Source of the DNA: Oscillospiraceae bacterium | Lineage (GTDB): Bacteria > Bacillota > Clostridia > Oscillospirales > Oscillospiraceae | Direction: 5' to 3' | Length of the DNA stretch: 61,963 nt | Assembly: GCA_902793285.1 (NCBI GenBank) | Contig: CADBCV010000011.1 | Coordinates: forward strand, 1-61,963 | Shown: positions 1 through 6,719 of the stretch, piece by piece | Layout of the letters: every line of letters begins with the position of its first letter | Numbering within the stretch: the first letter of the stretch is position 1 | Program-made: the position numbers and the translations under genes | The notes under the pieces: generated by a model | Told to the model about the DNA's origin: nothing | Seen by the model: only the letters and a program-made list of their open reading frames with translations | Database searches by the model: none

Positions 1-35
1 CGTTAGCGAAGGATCCCGTGGTTGGTTGCAATTGG

Positions 36-72
36 GACGGGATTCTTCGTCGCTATGCTCCTCAGAATGACA
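36..72 (-). repeat. R1 repeat, TGTCATTCTGAG type (copy 1)
   Basis: On the minus strand this reads TGTCATTCTGAGGAGC, then a short variable stretch, then GAAGAATCCCGTC. The same core recurs at 6565-6601 and 15130-15194. It is noncoding and lies just before a terminator. Its function is unknown. Confidence 0.7.
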
Positions 73-87
73 CGAACGAAATGACAT

Positions 88-128
88 GGGCGAATTCGTA
101 AAAAGATGCGAATTCGCCCAATTTTTTT
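88..128 (+). terminator. Intrinsic terminator at left edge
   Basis: GGGCGAATTCG (88-98) and CGAATTCGCCC (109-119) form a perfect 11-bp stem with a 10-nt loop, followed by seven T (122-128). It would end a plus-strand transcript entering from the left of the window. In the minus direction there is no T tract, so it is not the AraC gene's own terminator. Confidence 0.8.
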
Positions 129-150
129 ACGTTGTTTTTCTTTTCGCCAC

Positions 151-180
151 GCGGGCGGTCGGGGACGCCCGCCCCTACGG
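151..180. repeat. R2 repeat half-unit (GTAGGGG palindrome)
   Basis: GCGGGCGGTC-GGGGACGCCCGC followed by CCCTACGG matches one end of the R2 family seen at 17025, 22886, 33583, 40754 and 54595. Only one arm is present here, next to the terminator at 88-128. The pair therefore looks like a degraded copy of the composite element with an internal terminator. Confidence 0.6.
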
Positions 181-216
181 TGCACCGGTAAGTCCGTACA
201 TCGCAGGGGCTTTTCT

Positions 217-1443
217 TTATGCCCTCTCCCGGGGCTGGAGGGAGCGGCGGTACTCGGTGGGTGTGGTGCCGTGGACCTTTTTGAAGGTGCGGGTATAGTA
301 GTTCGCGTCCGAAAAGCCGCAGCGCTCCGCGATCTCGGGCATACTGAGATTCGTCCCGCTCAGGAGCTTGAGCGAGCGGCGCACGCGCGTGAGGTTGATG
401 TAATCCGTGACGGTCATGCCCACCTCTTTATGAAAGCGGGTGGAGAGATAGTTTTTGTTCACGGCGTATTTGCCGGAGAGACTCTCGAGACTCAAGGGCT
501 CCATATAGTGGAAGTCCACAAAGTTCAAAACGTCCCGCACGACGCCGGAGAAGCGCTCGCGCGAATAGGTCTGCACGAGCAGGCAATAGTTTCGGATCAT
601 GCGCGGCACGAGCGCGCCGACCTGCACCTCGTTCTCGGCCTCCTCGATCTCCCGCAGAAGCTGACCGGAGAGGCTGTCGATATACAGGGGGTGTACCTCC
701 GCCTGCTGGACGGCCTTGCGCATGGCGGTACTTGCGGCGATGACCATGTCCTTGGCGTTGCGGACGGGATCGTCGATGCGCTGGTCAAGCCGGTAGCCCA
801 TGAAGATGTTCTGGTAGTAGGTGGCCTCGGAGATGTCCCCGCGGCGGATCGCGTCGAGCATCTTTCCCTCCGCCTCGTAGCGCGCCTCAATAGAGGTGTA
901 GGGGATGGCGGAGAGGGCGACGGAGGGCTTCTCCCGCGCGCGCTCCGGCCGGTCATAGCGCACCGTGTTCACAATCAGGTCGGGGTTTCCCTGATAGCGG
1001 GAGAGGAAGGTGGCAAACATCTGCTGCCAGCCGATCACGTCCCCCACCACGGGTACGCGCTTAAAATACCAGCGGACCGCCTCGATGGCGCTGTCTGAGA
1101 GACTGTTGCGCCGCAGAAGCTCACGAAGGTTTTCCTCCGTGTAGGTACGGTAAAGAAAAGGCCCGATGAAGAAGAAGCCGCCCCCCTCATCCTCCCGCGC
1201 GGGGAAGACCAGATAATGCAGGCCGAACTCATCCTTATAGTCGATGACGCCCCTGTCCGGCACGAGCGCCATCACCGCGGCGGCCATGGCGGCGTAGTCA
1301 AAGTTTTCATAGAGCTGGGCGCGGAACTGGTAGTCCAGCGCCGACGCCTCCGGCGCCCCGCAGCCGGGGGACAGCAGCAGAAACTGCACCCGCGCCGCGC
1401 TGCAAATATCGCGCAAAACGTCCCGCAGATCCATCACGACCAT
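217..1443 (-). CDS. AraC-family transcriptional regulator
   Basis: A 408-residue cytosolic regulator transcribed away from the sugar transporter operon. The last ~100 residues form two helix-turn-helix units typical of AraC/XylS proteins, with the signature region around SMPEIAERCGFSDANYYTR and the ending FKKVHGTTPTEYRR. The first ~280 residues are an unrecognised sensor part that would bind an inducer. There is no membrane segment, so it senses something in the cytosol, unlike the YesN/YesM pairs. The divergent position suggests it activates the transporter genes in response to the imported sugar; that is inference. The start is uncertain: ATG at 1443 has only a weak AAGG upstream, and ATG at 1434 is an alternative. 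Confidence 0.88.
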   Translation of the reverse strand: MVVMDLRDVLRDICSAARVQFLLLSPGCGAPEASALDYQFRAQLYENFDYAAMAAAVMALVPDRGVIDYKDEFGLHYLVFPAREDEGGGFFFIGPFLYRTYTEENLRELLRRNSLSDSAIEAVRWYFKRVPVVGDVIGWQQMFATFLSRYQGNPDLIVNTVRYDRPERAREKPSVALSAIPYTSIEARYEAEGKMLDAIRRGDISEATYYQNIFMGYRLDQRIDDPVRNAKDMVIAASTAMRKAVQQAEVHPLYIDSLSGQLLREIEEAENEVQVGALVPRMIRNYCLLVQTYSRERFSGVVRDVLNFVDFHYMEPLSLESLSGKYAVNKNYLSTRFHKEVGMTVTDYINLTRVRRSLKLLSGTNLSMPEIAERCGFSDANYYTRTFKKVHGTTPTEYRRSLQPRERA

Positions 1444-1613
1444 GTCGTTTCAGCCTTCTTTCTGTGGTTTTTCTATCCGTGTCCCGCCGAAAGCGCGGGA
1501 AAATCGGTGTTTTTTCTTGTCGAAAAAAGTGAATTCTGTGCTTATGTTACCATGGATTCCGTAAGATTGCAACCATGTGTGAAAATTGTGCTAAAAGAAG
1601 TGAAGCATGTCAA

Positions 1614-1642
1614 TTGGAGTTTGGCGCTTCTTCCTGTAGAAT
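1614..1642 (+). promoter_or_regulatory. Sigma-A promoter of the sugar ABC transporter operon
   Basis: TTGGAG (1614-1619), a 17-bp spacer, then TAGAAT (1637-1642). Transcription would begin near 1649, leaving a leader of about 46 nt before the ATG at 1695. This argues against any upstream in-frame start for the ATPase gene. Confidence 0.65.
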
Positions 1643-1694
1643 AGGAACAGTGAAAATCGGTCCCCCGGCAATCAAGACAACGAGGAGGAAGAAT

Positions 1695-3203
1695 ATGGAG
1701 AAGGAACCGATCATTGAAGTCCGGCACATGGTCAAGAATTTTGGGCCGACCCGGGCGCTCCGTGATGTGGACGTCAGCTTCTACCGCGGGGAGATCCGCG
1801 GTCTCATCGGCGAAAACGGCAGCGGCAAATCCACCATCACGTCCATCGTCGCCGGTATGCAGAAGCCGACCAGCGGCGAGATGTTCTACAAGGGCGAGCC
1901 CTGGAACCCCGCCAGCATGGTCGACGCCCAGCTCCACGGCATCAGCATGGTGCTGCAGGAGGCCAACACCATCCCCAACTGCACGGTTGCGGAAAACATC
2001 TTTGCCGGCCGCTTCAACGAGTTTGCGAAGATGAACAGCTTTTTGAGCATGAAGAAGGTCAACAAGGCCGCCCAGGAGCTCCTGGACAACTTCGGTCTCA
2101 GCCACATCAAGGCCACCGACAGCATCAACAAGTACGGCTTTGAGGACCGCAAGCTCATCGAGATCGTGCGCTGCGTGTCCGACGAGACCGAGGTCTTCGT
2201 CGTCGACGAGACCACCACCGCCCTCTCCCTCGAAGGCCGCCAGCTCCTCTACAAGCTCATCCACAAGCTCAAGGACAACGGCAAGAGCGTCATCTTCATC
2301 TCCCACGACATGGACGAGATCCTCGAGCAGTGCACGGACCTCACCGTCCTGCGCGACGGCGAGATCATCGGCCACCTCAACCGCGAGGAGATGGACGCCC
2401 CCGGTGCCGAGAAGAAGATCCGCTTCATGATGGTCGGCCGCGAGATCGGCGACGCCTACTACCGCGAGGACTACGATTCTTCCCATCTGCCGGAGGTGGC
2501 GCTCAAGCTCGACCATGTGAGCTTCGGCCCCATCAAGGACTTCTCTCTCGAGCTCCACAAGGGCGAGATCATCGGCTTCGGCGGCCTTTCCGGCTGCGGG
2601 ATGCACGAGATCGGCCGCGCGGCCTTTGGGCTTGAGAAGCTCGCGGCGGGCAAGGTCCTCTGCGAGGGCAAGGAGATCCGCTCCTGCCTCGACGCGATCG
2701 AGGCAGGCATCGGCTACATCTCCAAAAACCGCGATACCGAGGCGCTGATCCTCGAGGGCTCCATCAGCGAAAACATCGTTCTGCCCTCCGTCAACGCCCT
2801 CTCCAAGGGCACGTTTGTGAGCCCCAAAGCGGAAAAGAAGCTCGCCGACAGCGAGATCGAAAACTTCCGCATCAAGTGCTACAGCGGCAAGCAGTGGGTC
2901 AACACCCTCTCCGGCGGCAACAAGCAGAAGGTCTCCTTCTCCAAGTGGACCGCCAAGAAGTCCGACGTGCTCATCATGGACTGCCCCACCCGCGGCGTGG
3001 ACATCGGCGTCAAGCAGTTCATGTACCACGTGATCGCCGAGATGAAAAAGCAGGGCAAGTCCATCATCCTCATCAGTGAGGAACTGGGCGAGCTCATCGG
3101 CATGGCCGACAAGATCCTCATCATGAAGGACTTTGAGGTCACCCATGAGTTTAAGCGCGACCCCAAGCTCAGCGAGACGGACATCATCGAATACATGATC
3201 TAA
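1695..3203 (+). CDS. Sugar ABC transporter ATPase (CUT2/RbsA type, two ABC domains)
   Basis: A 502-residue tandem ATPase that energises uptake of a monosaccharide or small glycoside. The N-terminal domain has a full Walker A (GENGSGKST, about residue 37). The C-terminal domain has the degenerate GGLSGCGMHE loop without lysine, as usual in RbsA/MglA/XylG proteins. It ends with the signature LSGGNKQKVSFSKW and a D-loop region DCPTRGVDIG. The start at 1695 follows AGGAGG (1683-1688) and lies downstream of the promoter. The permease gene follows after 13 nt, and the order ATPase, permease, binding protein, permease makes a complete CUT2 importer. The substrate cannot be read from the sequence; the neighbouring glycosidases suggest a plant or host glycoside. 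Confidence 0.93.
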   Translation: MEKEPIIEVRHMVKNFGPTRALRDVDVSFYRGEIRGLIGENGSGKSTITSIVAGMQKPTSGEMFYKGEPWNPASMVDAQLHGISMVLQEANTIPNCTVAENIFAGRFNEFAKMNSFLSMKKVNKAAQELLDNFGLSHIKATDSINKYGFEDRKLIEIVRCVSDETEVFVVDETTTALSLEGRQLLYKLIHKLKDNGKSVIFISHDMDEILEQCTDLTVLRDGEIIGHLNREEMDAPGAEKKIRFMMVGREIGDAYYREDYDSSHLPEVALKLDHVSFGPIKDFSLELHKGEIIGFGGLSGCGMHEIGRAAFGLEKLAAGKVLCEGKEIRSCLDAIEAGIGYISKNRDTEALILEGSISENIVLPSVNALSKGTFVSPKAEKKLADSEIENFRIKCYSGKQWVNTLSGGNKQKVSFSKWTAKKSDVLIMDCPTRGVDIGVKQFMYHVIAEMKKQGKSIILISEELGELIGMADKILIMKDFEVTHEFKRDPKLSETDIIEYMI

Positions 3204-3216
3204 GGAGGAGAAGAGA

Positions 3217-4221
3217 ATGCCTGAAACTGTCACCTCCCGGCGCACGGACGAACGCACCAGCTTTTTCACCTTCATCAAGAACCACACCATGGATCTGCTG
3301 GCCTACGCGGGCCTCGCGGTCATGCTGATCCTGTTTCTGATCTTCAACAGCGGCCCGCGCCTCATGTATAACTTCTCGGCAGTCGTGCAGGCGGCGGCGG
3401 TGTACTCCATCCTCGCCCTCGGCGCCGTGTTCATCTACTCCATGGGCTTTATGGACGTGTCTCTCGGCCAGCAGGTCGGCGTGTACGTCATCCTCATGAT
3501 CCTCATCGGCAACAAGATCGGCGGCCCCGCGGGCGTCGTGGTGGGCTTTCTCGTGACGCTCGCCCTGGCTCTCGCCTGCGGCGCCATCAACGGCGCGGTG
3601 TCCATCTTCCTCGGCCTGCCGAGCATTGTGACATCCCTCTTCCTGATGTTCTTCTTCACGGGCGCGCAGTACCTTTTGATGGAGTCCACCGGCGAGAACA
3701 CCATCAAGCTCCTCCAGACCGTAAAGCCCGCAGACCGCAATACATACACCCTCATGCTCATCGGCATCATCGCCCTGCTTGCCGTGATCGGCACCTACTT
3801 CTTCAACTACACCAAGCTCGGCAAGTACACCCGCGCCATCGGCGCGAACAAGGTCGCCGCCAAGCAGAGCGGCATCAGCCTTGTCAAGTGGCAGGTGCTG
3901 GGCTACATGGCTCTCGGCTTCTGCGCCGCCGTGGCGAGCTTTGTGCTCCTCACCCGCACCGGCACCGCCGGCAAGGGCACCGGCTCCGGCTACGCGATGG
4001 ACATCATGATCTGCCTCATTCTCGGCGGTATGCCCCTCAAGGGCGGCATGAAGTCCAAGATCTCCTGCGCGCTTGTGGGCGCGTTCACCTACACCCTGCT
4101 CTCGAACGTCCTGACCACGATGGGCGTCCCGCTCAACTGGGTCAATTTTGTCAAAGCGCTCATCTTCCTTGTCATCGTCCTTTTGACCTGTCGGAAGCCG
4201 AACGGGGTACTTCCCAGGTAA
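3217..4221 (+). CDS. Sugar ABC transporter permease (BPD_transp_2 family), first subunit
   Basis: A 334-residue integral membrane protein with about nine to ten hydrophobic segments, of the RbsC/branched-chain permease fold. Conserved features include GAVFIYSMGFMDVSLGQ early in the protein and TKLGKYTRAIGANKVAAKQSGI in the middle, the loop that couples to the ATPase. AAGGAGG precedes the ATG by 7 nt. With the second, clearly different permease at 5492 it would form a heterodimeric channel instead of the RbsC homodimer. The specific sugar is unknown. Confidence 0.9.
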   Translation: MPETVTSRRTDERTSFFTFIKNHTMDLLAYAGLAVMLILFLIFNSGPRLMYNFSAVVQAAAVYSILALGAVFIYSMGFMDVSLGQQVGVYVILMILIGNKIGGPAGVVVGFLVTLALALACGAINGAVSIFLGLPSIVTSLFLMFFFTGAQYLLMESTGENTIKLLQTVKPADRNTYTLMLIGIIALLAVIGTYFFNYTKLGKYTRAIGANKVAAKQSGISLVKWQVLGYMALGFCAAVASFVLLTRTGTAGKGTGSGYAMDIMICLILGGMPLKGGMKSKISCALVGAFTYTLLSNVLTTMGVPLNWVNFVKALIFLVIVLLTCRKPNGVLPR

Positions 4222-4258
4222 GCAATACACCACACAAAACATCAAAATGGAGGTAACT

Positions 4259-5425
4259 ATGAAAAGCACCAAGAAAGTTCTCGCGCTTGTTCTGACCCTC
4301 GCGCTCGTCTTCGCGCTGGCCGCCCCGACGGCCATGGCCAAGGCCCGCACCACCAAGATCGGCGTCGGCCTGTATCAGGATTCCGGCGCTGCCGTCACCG
4401 CCGTCAAGTCCTACCTTGGCAGCCTTGAGGACGCCCTGAACGTGAAGTTCACCTACACGGTTCTCTCCAACACCGATGAGGCCCAGAATATCACCAAAGT
4501 GCAGGAGCTCATCGCCGCCGGCTGCGACGGCATCATCTGCACCATGGACATGGGCACCGAGGCCATCCTCCAGGAGTGCGCCGACGCAGGCGTCTACCTC
4601 GCAGGCTACCTCTGCGACTATGACACCTCCTTCCGCAACAACTACGACAACGTCTTCAAAAACGAGTTCTTCCTCGGCACCGTCGCCGACGGCGGCTGCG
4701 CCGACGAGGCGAGACGCGGCTACGACTTCTTCGACAGCGTCATCGAGTATAACGAGCGCACCCCCGACGCCCCCATCCGCCATGTCGCGATGACCGTCTT
4801 CCCCGCCTTCGCCTTCCCCTATCAGCAGAGCTTCGCCGCCCAGTTTGTCGAGAAGGTTGAGGAGTACAACGCCGCGAACCCCGACAAGGCCATTGAGGTC
4901 GATCCTCTCAGCGATGAGACCGACATCCTCATGTTCCGCCCGATGGACTCCACCTACTTCAGCAAGCACCCCGGCATTGACGCCATCGTTTCCATCTGCT
5001 CCGGCTCCTTCGTGTACCCCACGATGGTGTCCGCCGGTGTCTCCAACACCATGAAGCTCTTTGCCGCCGGCTACAACGACGGTGACGAGGCCGTGTTCGG
5101 CTCCAAGGGCGCCTACCAGATGGAGATCGTGAGCCCCGTCGAGGCCATCACCTACCCGCTGGTGCTCCTGCTGAACAAGATCAACGGCGTGGAATTCCCC
5201 GACCAGCCCGCCGAGGCTGAGCGCCGCGGCAGCTCCGTCCTGCTCATCAACTCCGATGAGGACCTTGCCAAGTTCCAGAACAGCATTTACCTGAGCTTCA
5301 AGCCCGAGGATGCCTTCCTCAGCCCCGAGGACGTTGTGGCTCTCACTGCATACAACAACCCCGACGCCACCTACGCCGGCCTGGTTGATGTGCTCGCCCA
5401 CATGACCATCGACGACATCAAGTAA
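4259..5425 (+). CDS. Sugar ABC transporter substrate-binding protein (type I periplasmic-binding fold)
   Basis: A 388-residue extracytoplasmic solute receptor of the ribose/galactose-binding superfamily. An n-region with MKSTKK, a hydrophobic core and the cleavage-like motif AMA-KA form a signal peptide of about 27 residues. The mature part starts with a beta strand (TKIGVGLYQ) and shows the sugar-binding fold pattern around AAGCDGIICTMDMG. An upstream in-frame ATG at 4247 overlaps the ribosome binding site GGAGGT (4249-4254), so 4259 is preferred. Oddly for a Gram-positive protein there is no lipobox cysteine after the signal peptide, so membrane anchoring is not evident. The gene lies between the two permeases and is followed by a strong hairpin. 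Confidence 0.88.
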   Translation: MKSTKKVLALVLTLALVFALAAPTAMAKARTTKIGVGLYQDSGAAVTAVKSYLGSLEDALNVKFTYTVLSNTDEAQNITKVQELIAAGCDGIICTMDMGTEAILQECADAGVYLAGYLCDYDTSFRNNYDNVFKNEFFLGTVADGGCADEARRGYDFFDSVIEYNERTPDAPIRHVAMTVFPAFAFPYQQSFAAQFVEKVEEYNAANPDKAIEVDPLSDETDILMFRPMDSTYFSKHPGIDAIVSICSGSFVYPTMVSAGVSNTMKLFAAGYNDGDEAVFGSKGAYQMEIVSPVEAITYPLVLLLNKINGVEFPDQPAEAERRGSSVLLINSDEDLAKFQNSIYLSFKPEDAFLSPEDVVALTAYNNPDATYAGLVDVLAHMTIDDIK

Positions 5426-5440
5426 GTACCAAGAATTGTC

Positions 5441-5464
5441 CCCGGTACCCCTCGGGGTACCGGG
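5441..5464 (+). promoter_or_regulatory. Intercistronic hairpin after the binding-protein gene
   Basis: CCCGGTACCCC (5441-5451) and GGGGTACCGGG (5454-5464) are perfect 11-bp arms. No T tract follows, so it is not a simple terminator. In binding-protein operons such hairpins commonly protect the upstream mRNA 3' end, raising receptor yield over the downstream permease; that role here is inference. Confidence 0.6.
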
Positions 5465-5491
5465 AGACACCGACAGTCAGAAGGAGCCACT

Positions 5492-6487
5492 ATGAAACTT
5501 ACAAAAAAGATTTTTCTGACCCTGTTGTTCCCCGTACTGATGTTCCTTGCCATGTGGGCGATCACGGCGGCGAACCCCGCCTGCTACGTCAACGGCAAGT
5601 TTATCTTCCTCGGCTTTGACCTTGTGCGCTTTGTCATCCTCAACGCCTGCCAGAGCATCTGCGTCGCCCTCGCGATCTGGATGCAGCTTAAAAACGGCCG
5701 CTTCGACTTTTCAAACGGCGCTGCCATGATCCTCACCGCCATCATCGCCGGCAACATCGGGCTCCGTACCGGCAGCCCCTGGCTCACGCTTCTGGTGGCG
5801 GTCCTCTGCGGCATTATCCTCTGCGCTATTACCGCCGCGGTCTACATGCTGGGCCGTCTCCCCATCGTCATTGCCACCATCGGTATGACGCTTCTGTATG
5901 AATCTCTGACCTACCTCGTCTTCGGCGGCGGCGGCATCAGCAACTTCTACCAGAATGACACGCTCTCCATCTTCGGCCACCTGCCCGGGATCTTCTTCCC
6001 GACGGCGCTTGCCATGGGTATCTTCCTCTTCTACTCCAACTGCACCGTCACCGGGCGCAAGGGCAAGATCCTGGCGAACAACCAGGCCGCGGGCGTGAAC
6101 ATCGGCATCTGGGAGGAGGCCAACGTCTCCCAGACCTCCATGTTCTGCGGCGCGATCGTCGGCCTCGCCGCCACGATCTATGTCTCCCAGAACCAGGTTC
6201 TCCCCCAGTCCGGCCTGTCCACCTCCGGGATCATGTTCTCCTACATTGTGCCGGTGTACATGGGCATGTTCATCGGCCTTGCCTCGAACGACGTGATCGG
6301 CATCTCCATCGCAGCGATCGCCATGGCCATCTTCAACTACGGCCTCAACTGCATGAATCTCGGCGGCGGCGGCTGGCAGCAGATCATCATGGGTGTGTTC
6401 GTCATGTGCTTCTACACCTTCTCCGCCCAGCTTGACAATATCAAAAAAGCATTCCGGCGCCTGACCAAAAAAGAGGCCGTCGCCTGA
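5492..6487 (+). CDS. Sugar ABC transporter permease, second subunit
   Basis: A 331-residue polytopic membrane protein of the same RbsC-like superfamily as the gene at 3217, with low similarity to it. Visible elements are an N-terminal membrane anchor (MKLTKKIFLTLLFPVLMF), a central conserved stretch (GRLPIVIATIGMTLLYESL) and the coupling-loop region GRKGKILANNQAAGVNIG. An AGGAG site precedes the ATG. It closes the transporter operon and is followed 37 nt later by a strong terminator at 6524-6557. Confidence 0.88.
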   Translation: MKLTKKIFLTLLFPVLMFLAMWAITAANPACYVNGKFIFLGFDLVRFVILNACQSICVALAIWMQLKNGRFDFSNGAAMILTAIIAGNIGLRTGSPWLTLLVAVLCGIILCAITAAVYMLGRLPIVIATIGMTLLYESLTYLVFGGGGISNFYQNDTLSIFGHLPGIFFPTALAMGIFLFYSNCTVTGRKGKILANNQAAGVNIGIWEEANVSQTSMFCGAIVGLAATIYVSQNQVLPQSGLSTSGIMFSYIVPVYMGMFIGLASNDVIGISIAAIAMAIFNYGLNCMNLGGGGWQQIIMGVFVMCFYTFSAQLDNIKKAFRRLTKKEAVA

Positions 6488-6523
6488 ATCCGACAGCAAA
6501 ACAAGTCCATACCGAATGAAGGT

Positions 6524-6557
6524 GGGAGGTGGCAGGTATGCCGCCTCCCCTTTTTTT
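6524..6557 (+). terminator. Intrinsic terminator of the transporter operon
   Basis: An 11-bp stem (GGGAGGTGGCA, 6524-6534, with TGCCGCCTCCC, 6539-6549, one G-U pair) with loop GGTA, followed by seven T (6551-6557). It separates the transporter operon from the GH78 gene. Confidence 0.9.
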
Positions 6558-6564
6558 GAAACGC

Positions 6565-6601
6565 TGTCATTCTGAGGAGCAGCGCGACGAAGAATCCCGT
6601 C
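6565..6601 (+). repeat. R1 repeat (copy 2)
   Basis: TGTCATTCTGAGGAGC followed by CGACGAAGAATCCCGTC. A diverged inverted counterpart (GCGCTATGCTCTTCAGGAGG) lies at about 6673-6693, so the whole 6565-6700 interval may be one foldback element. It sits between the transporter terminator and the GH78 ribosome binding site. Confidence 0.7.
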
Positions 6602-6719
6602 GTTTTCCGATTTTTCCGGAGGTCCTTCGCCTGCGCGAACATCGGAAATTCTTAGCGGCCTGTTGCCTGGGAGCGCTATGCTCTTCAGGAGGATAACACA
6701 GAACGTCAGGAGAAAATGA

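Noticed and set aside
1542-3290. Long minus-strand frame opposite the transporter ATPase
   Set aside because: Low-complexity composition without motifs; the plus strand has a complete ABC ATPase. Similar shadows oppose many genes here.
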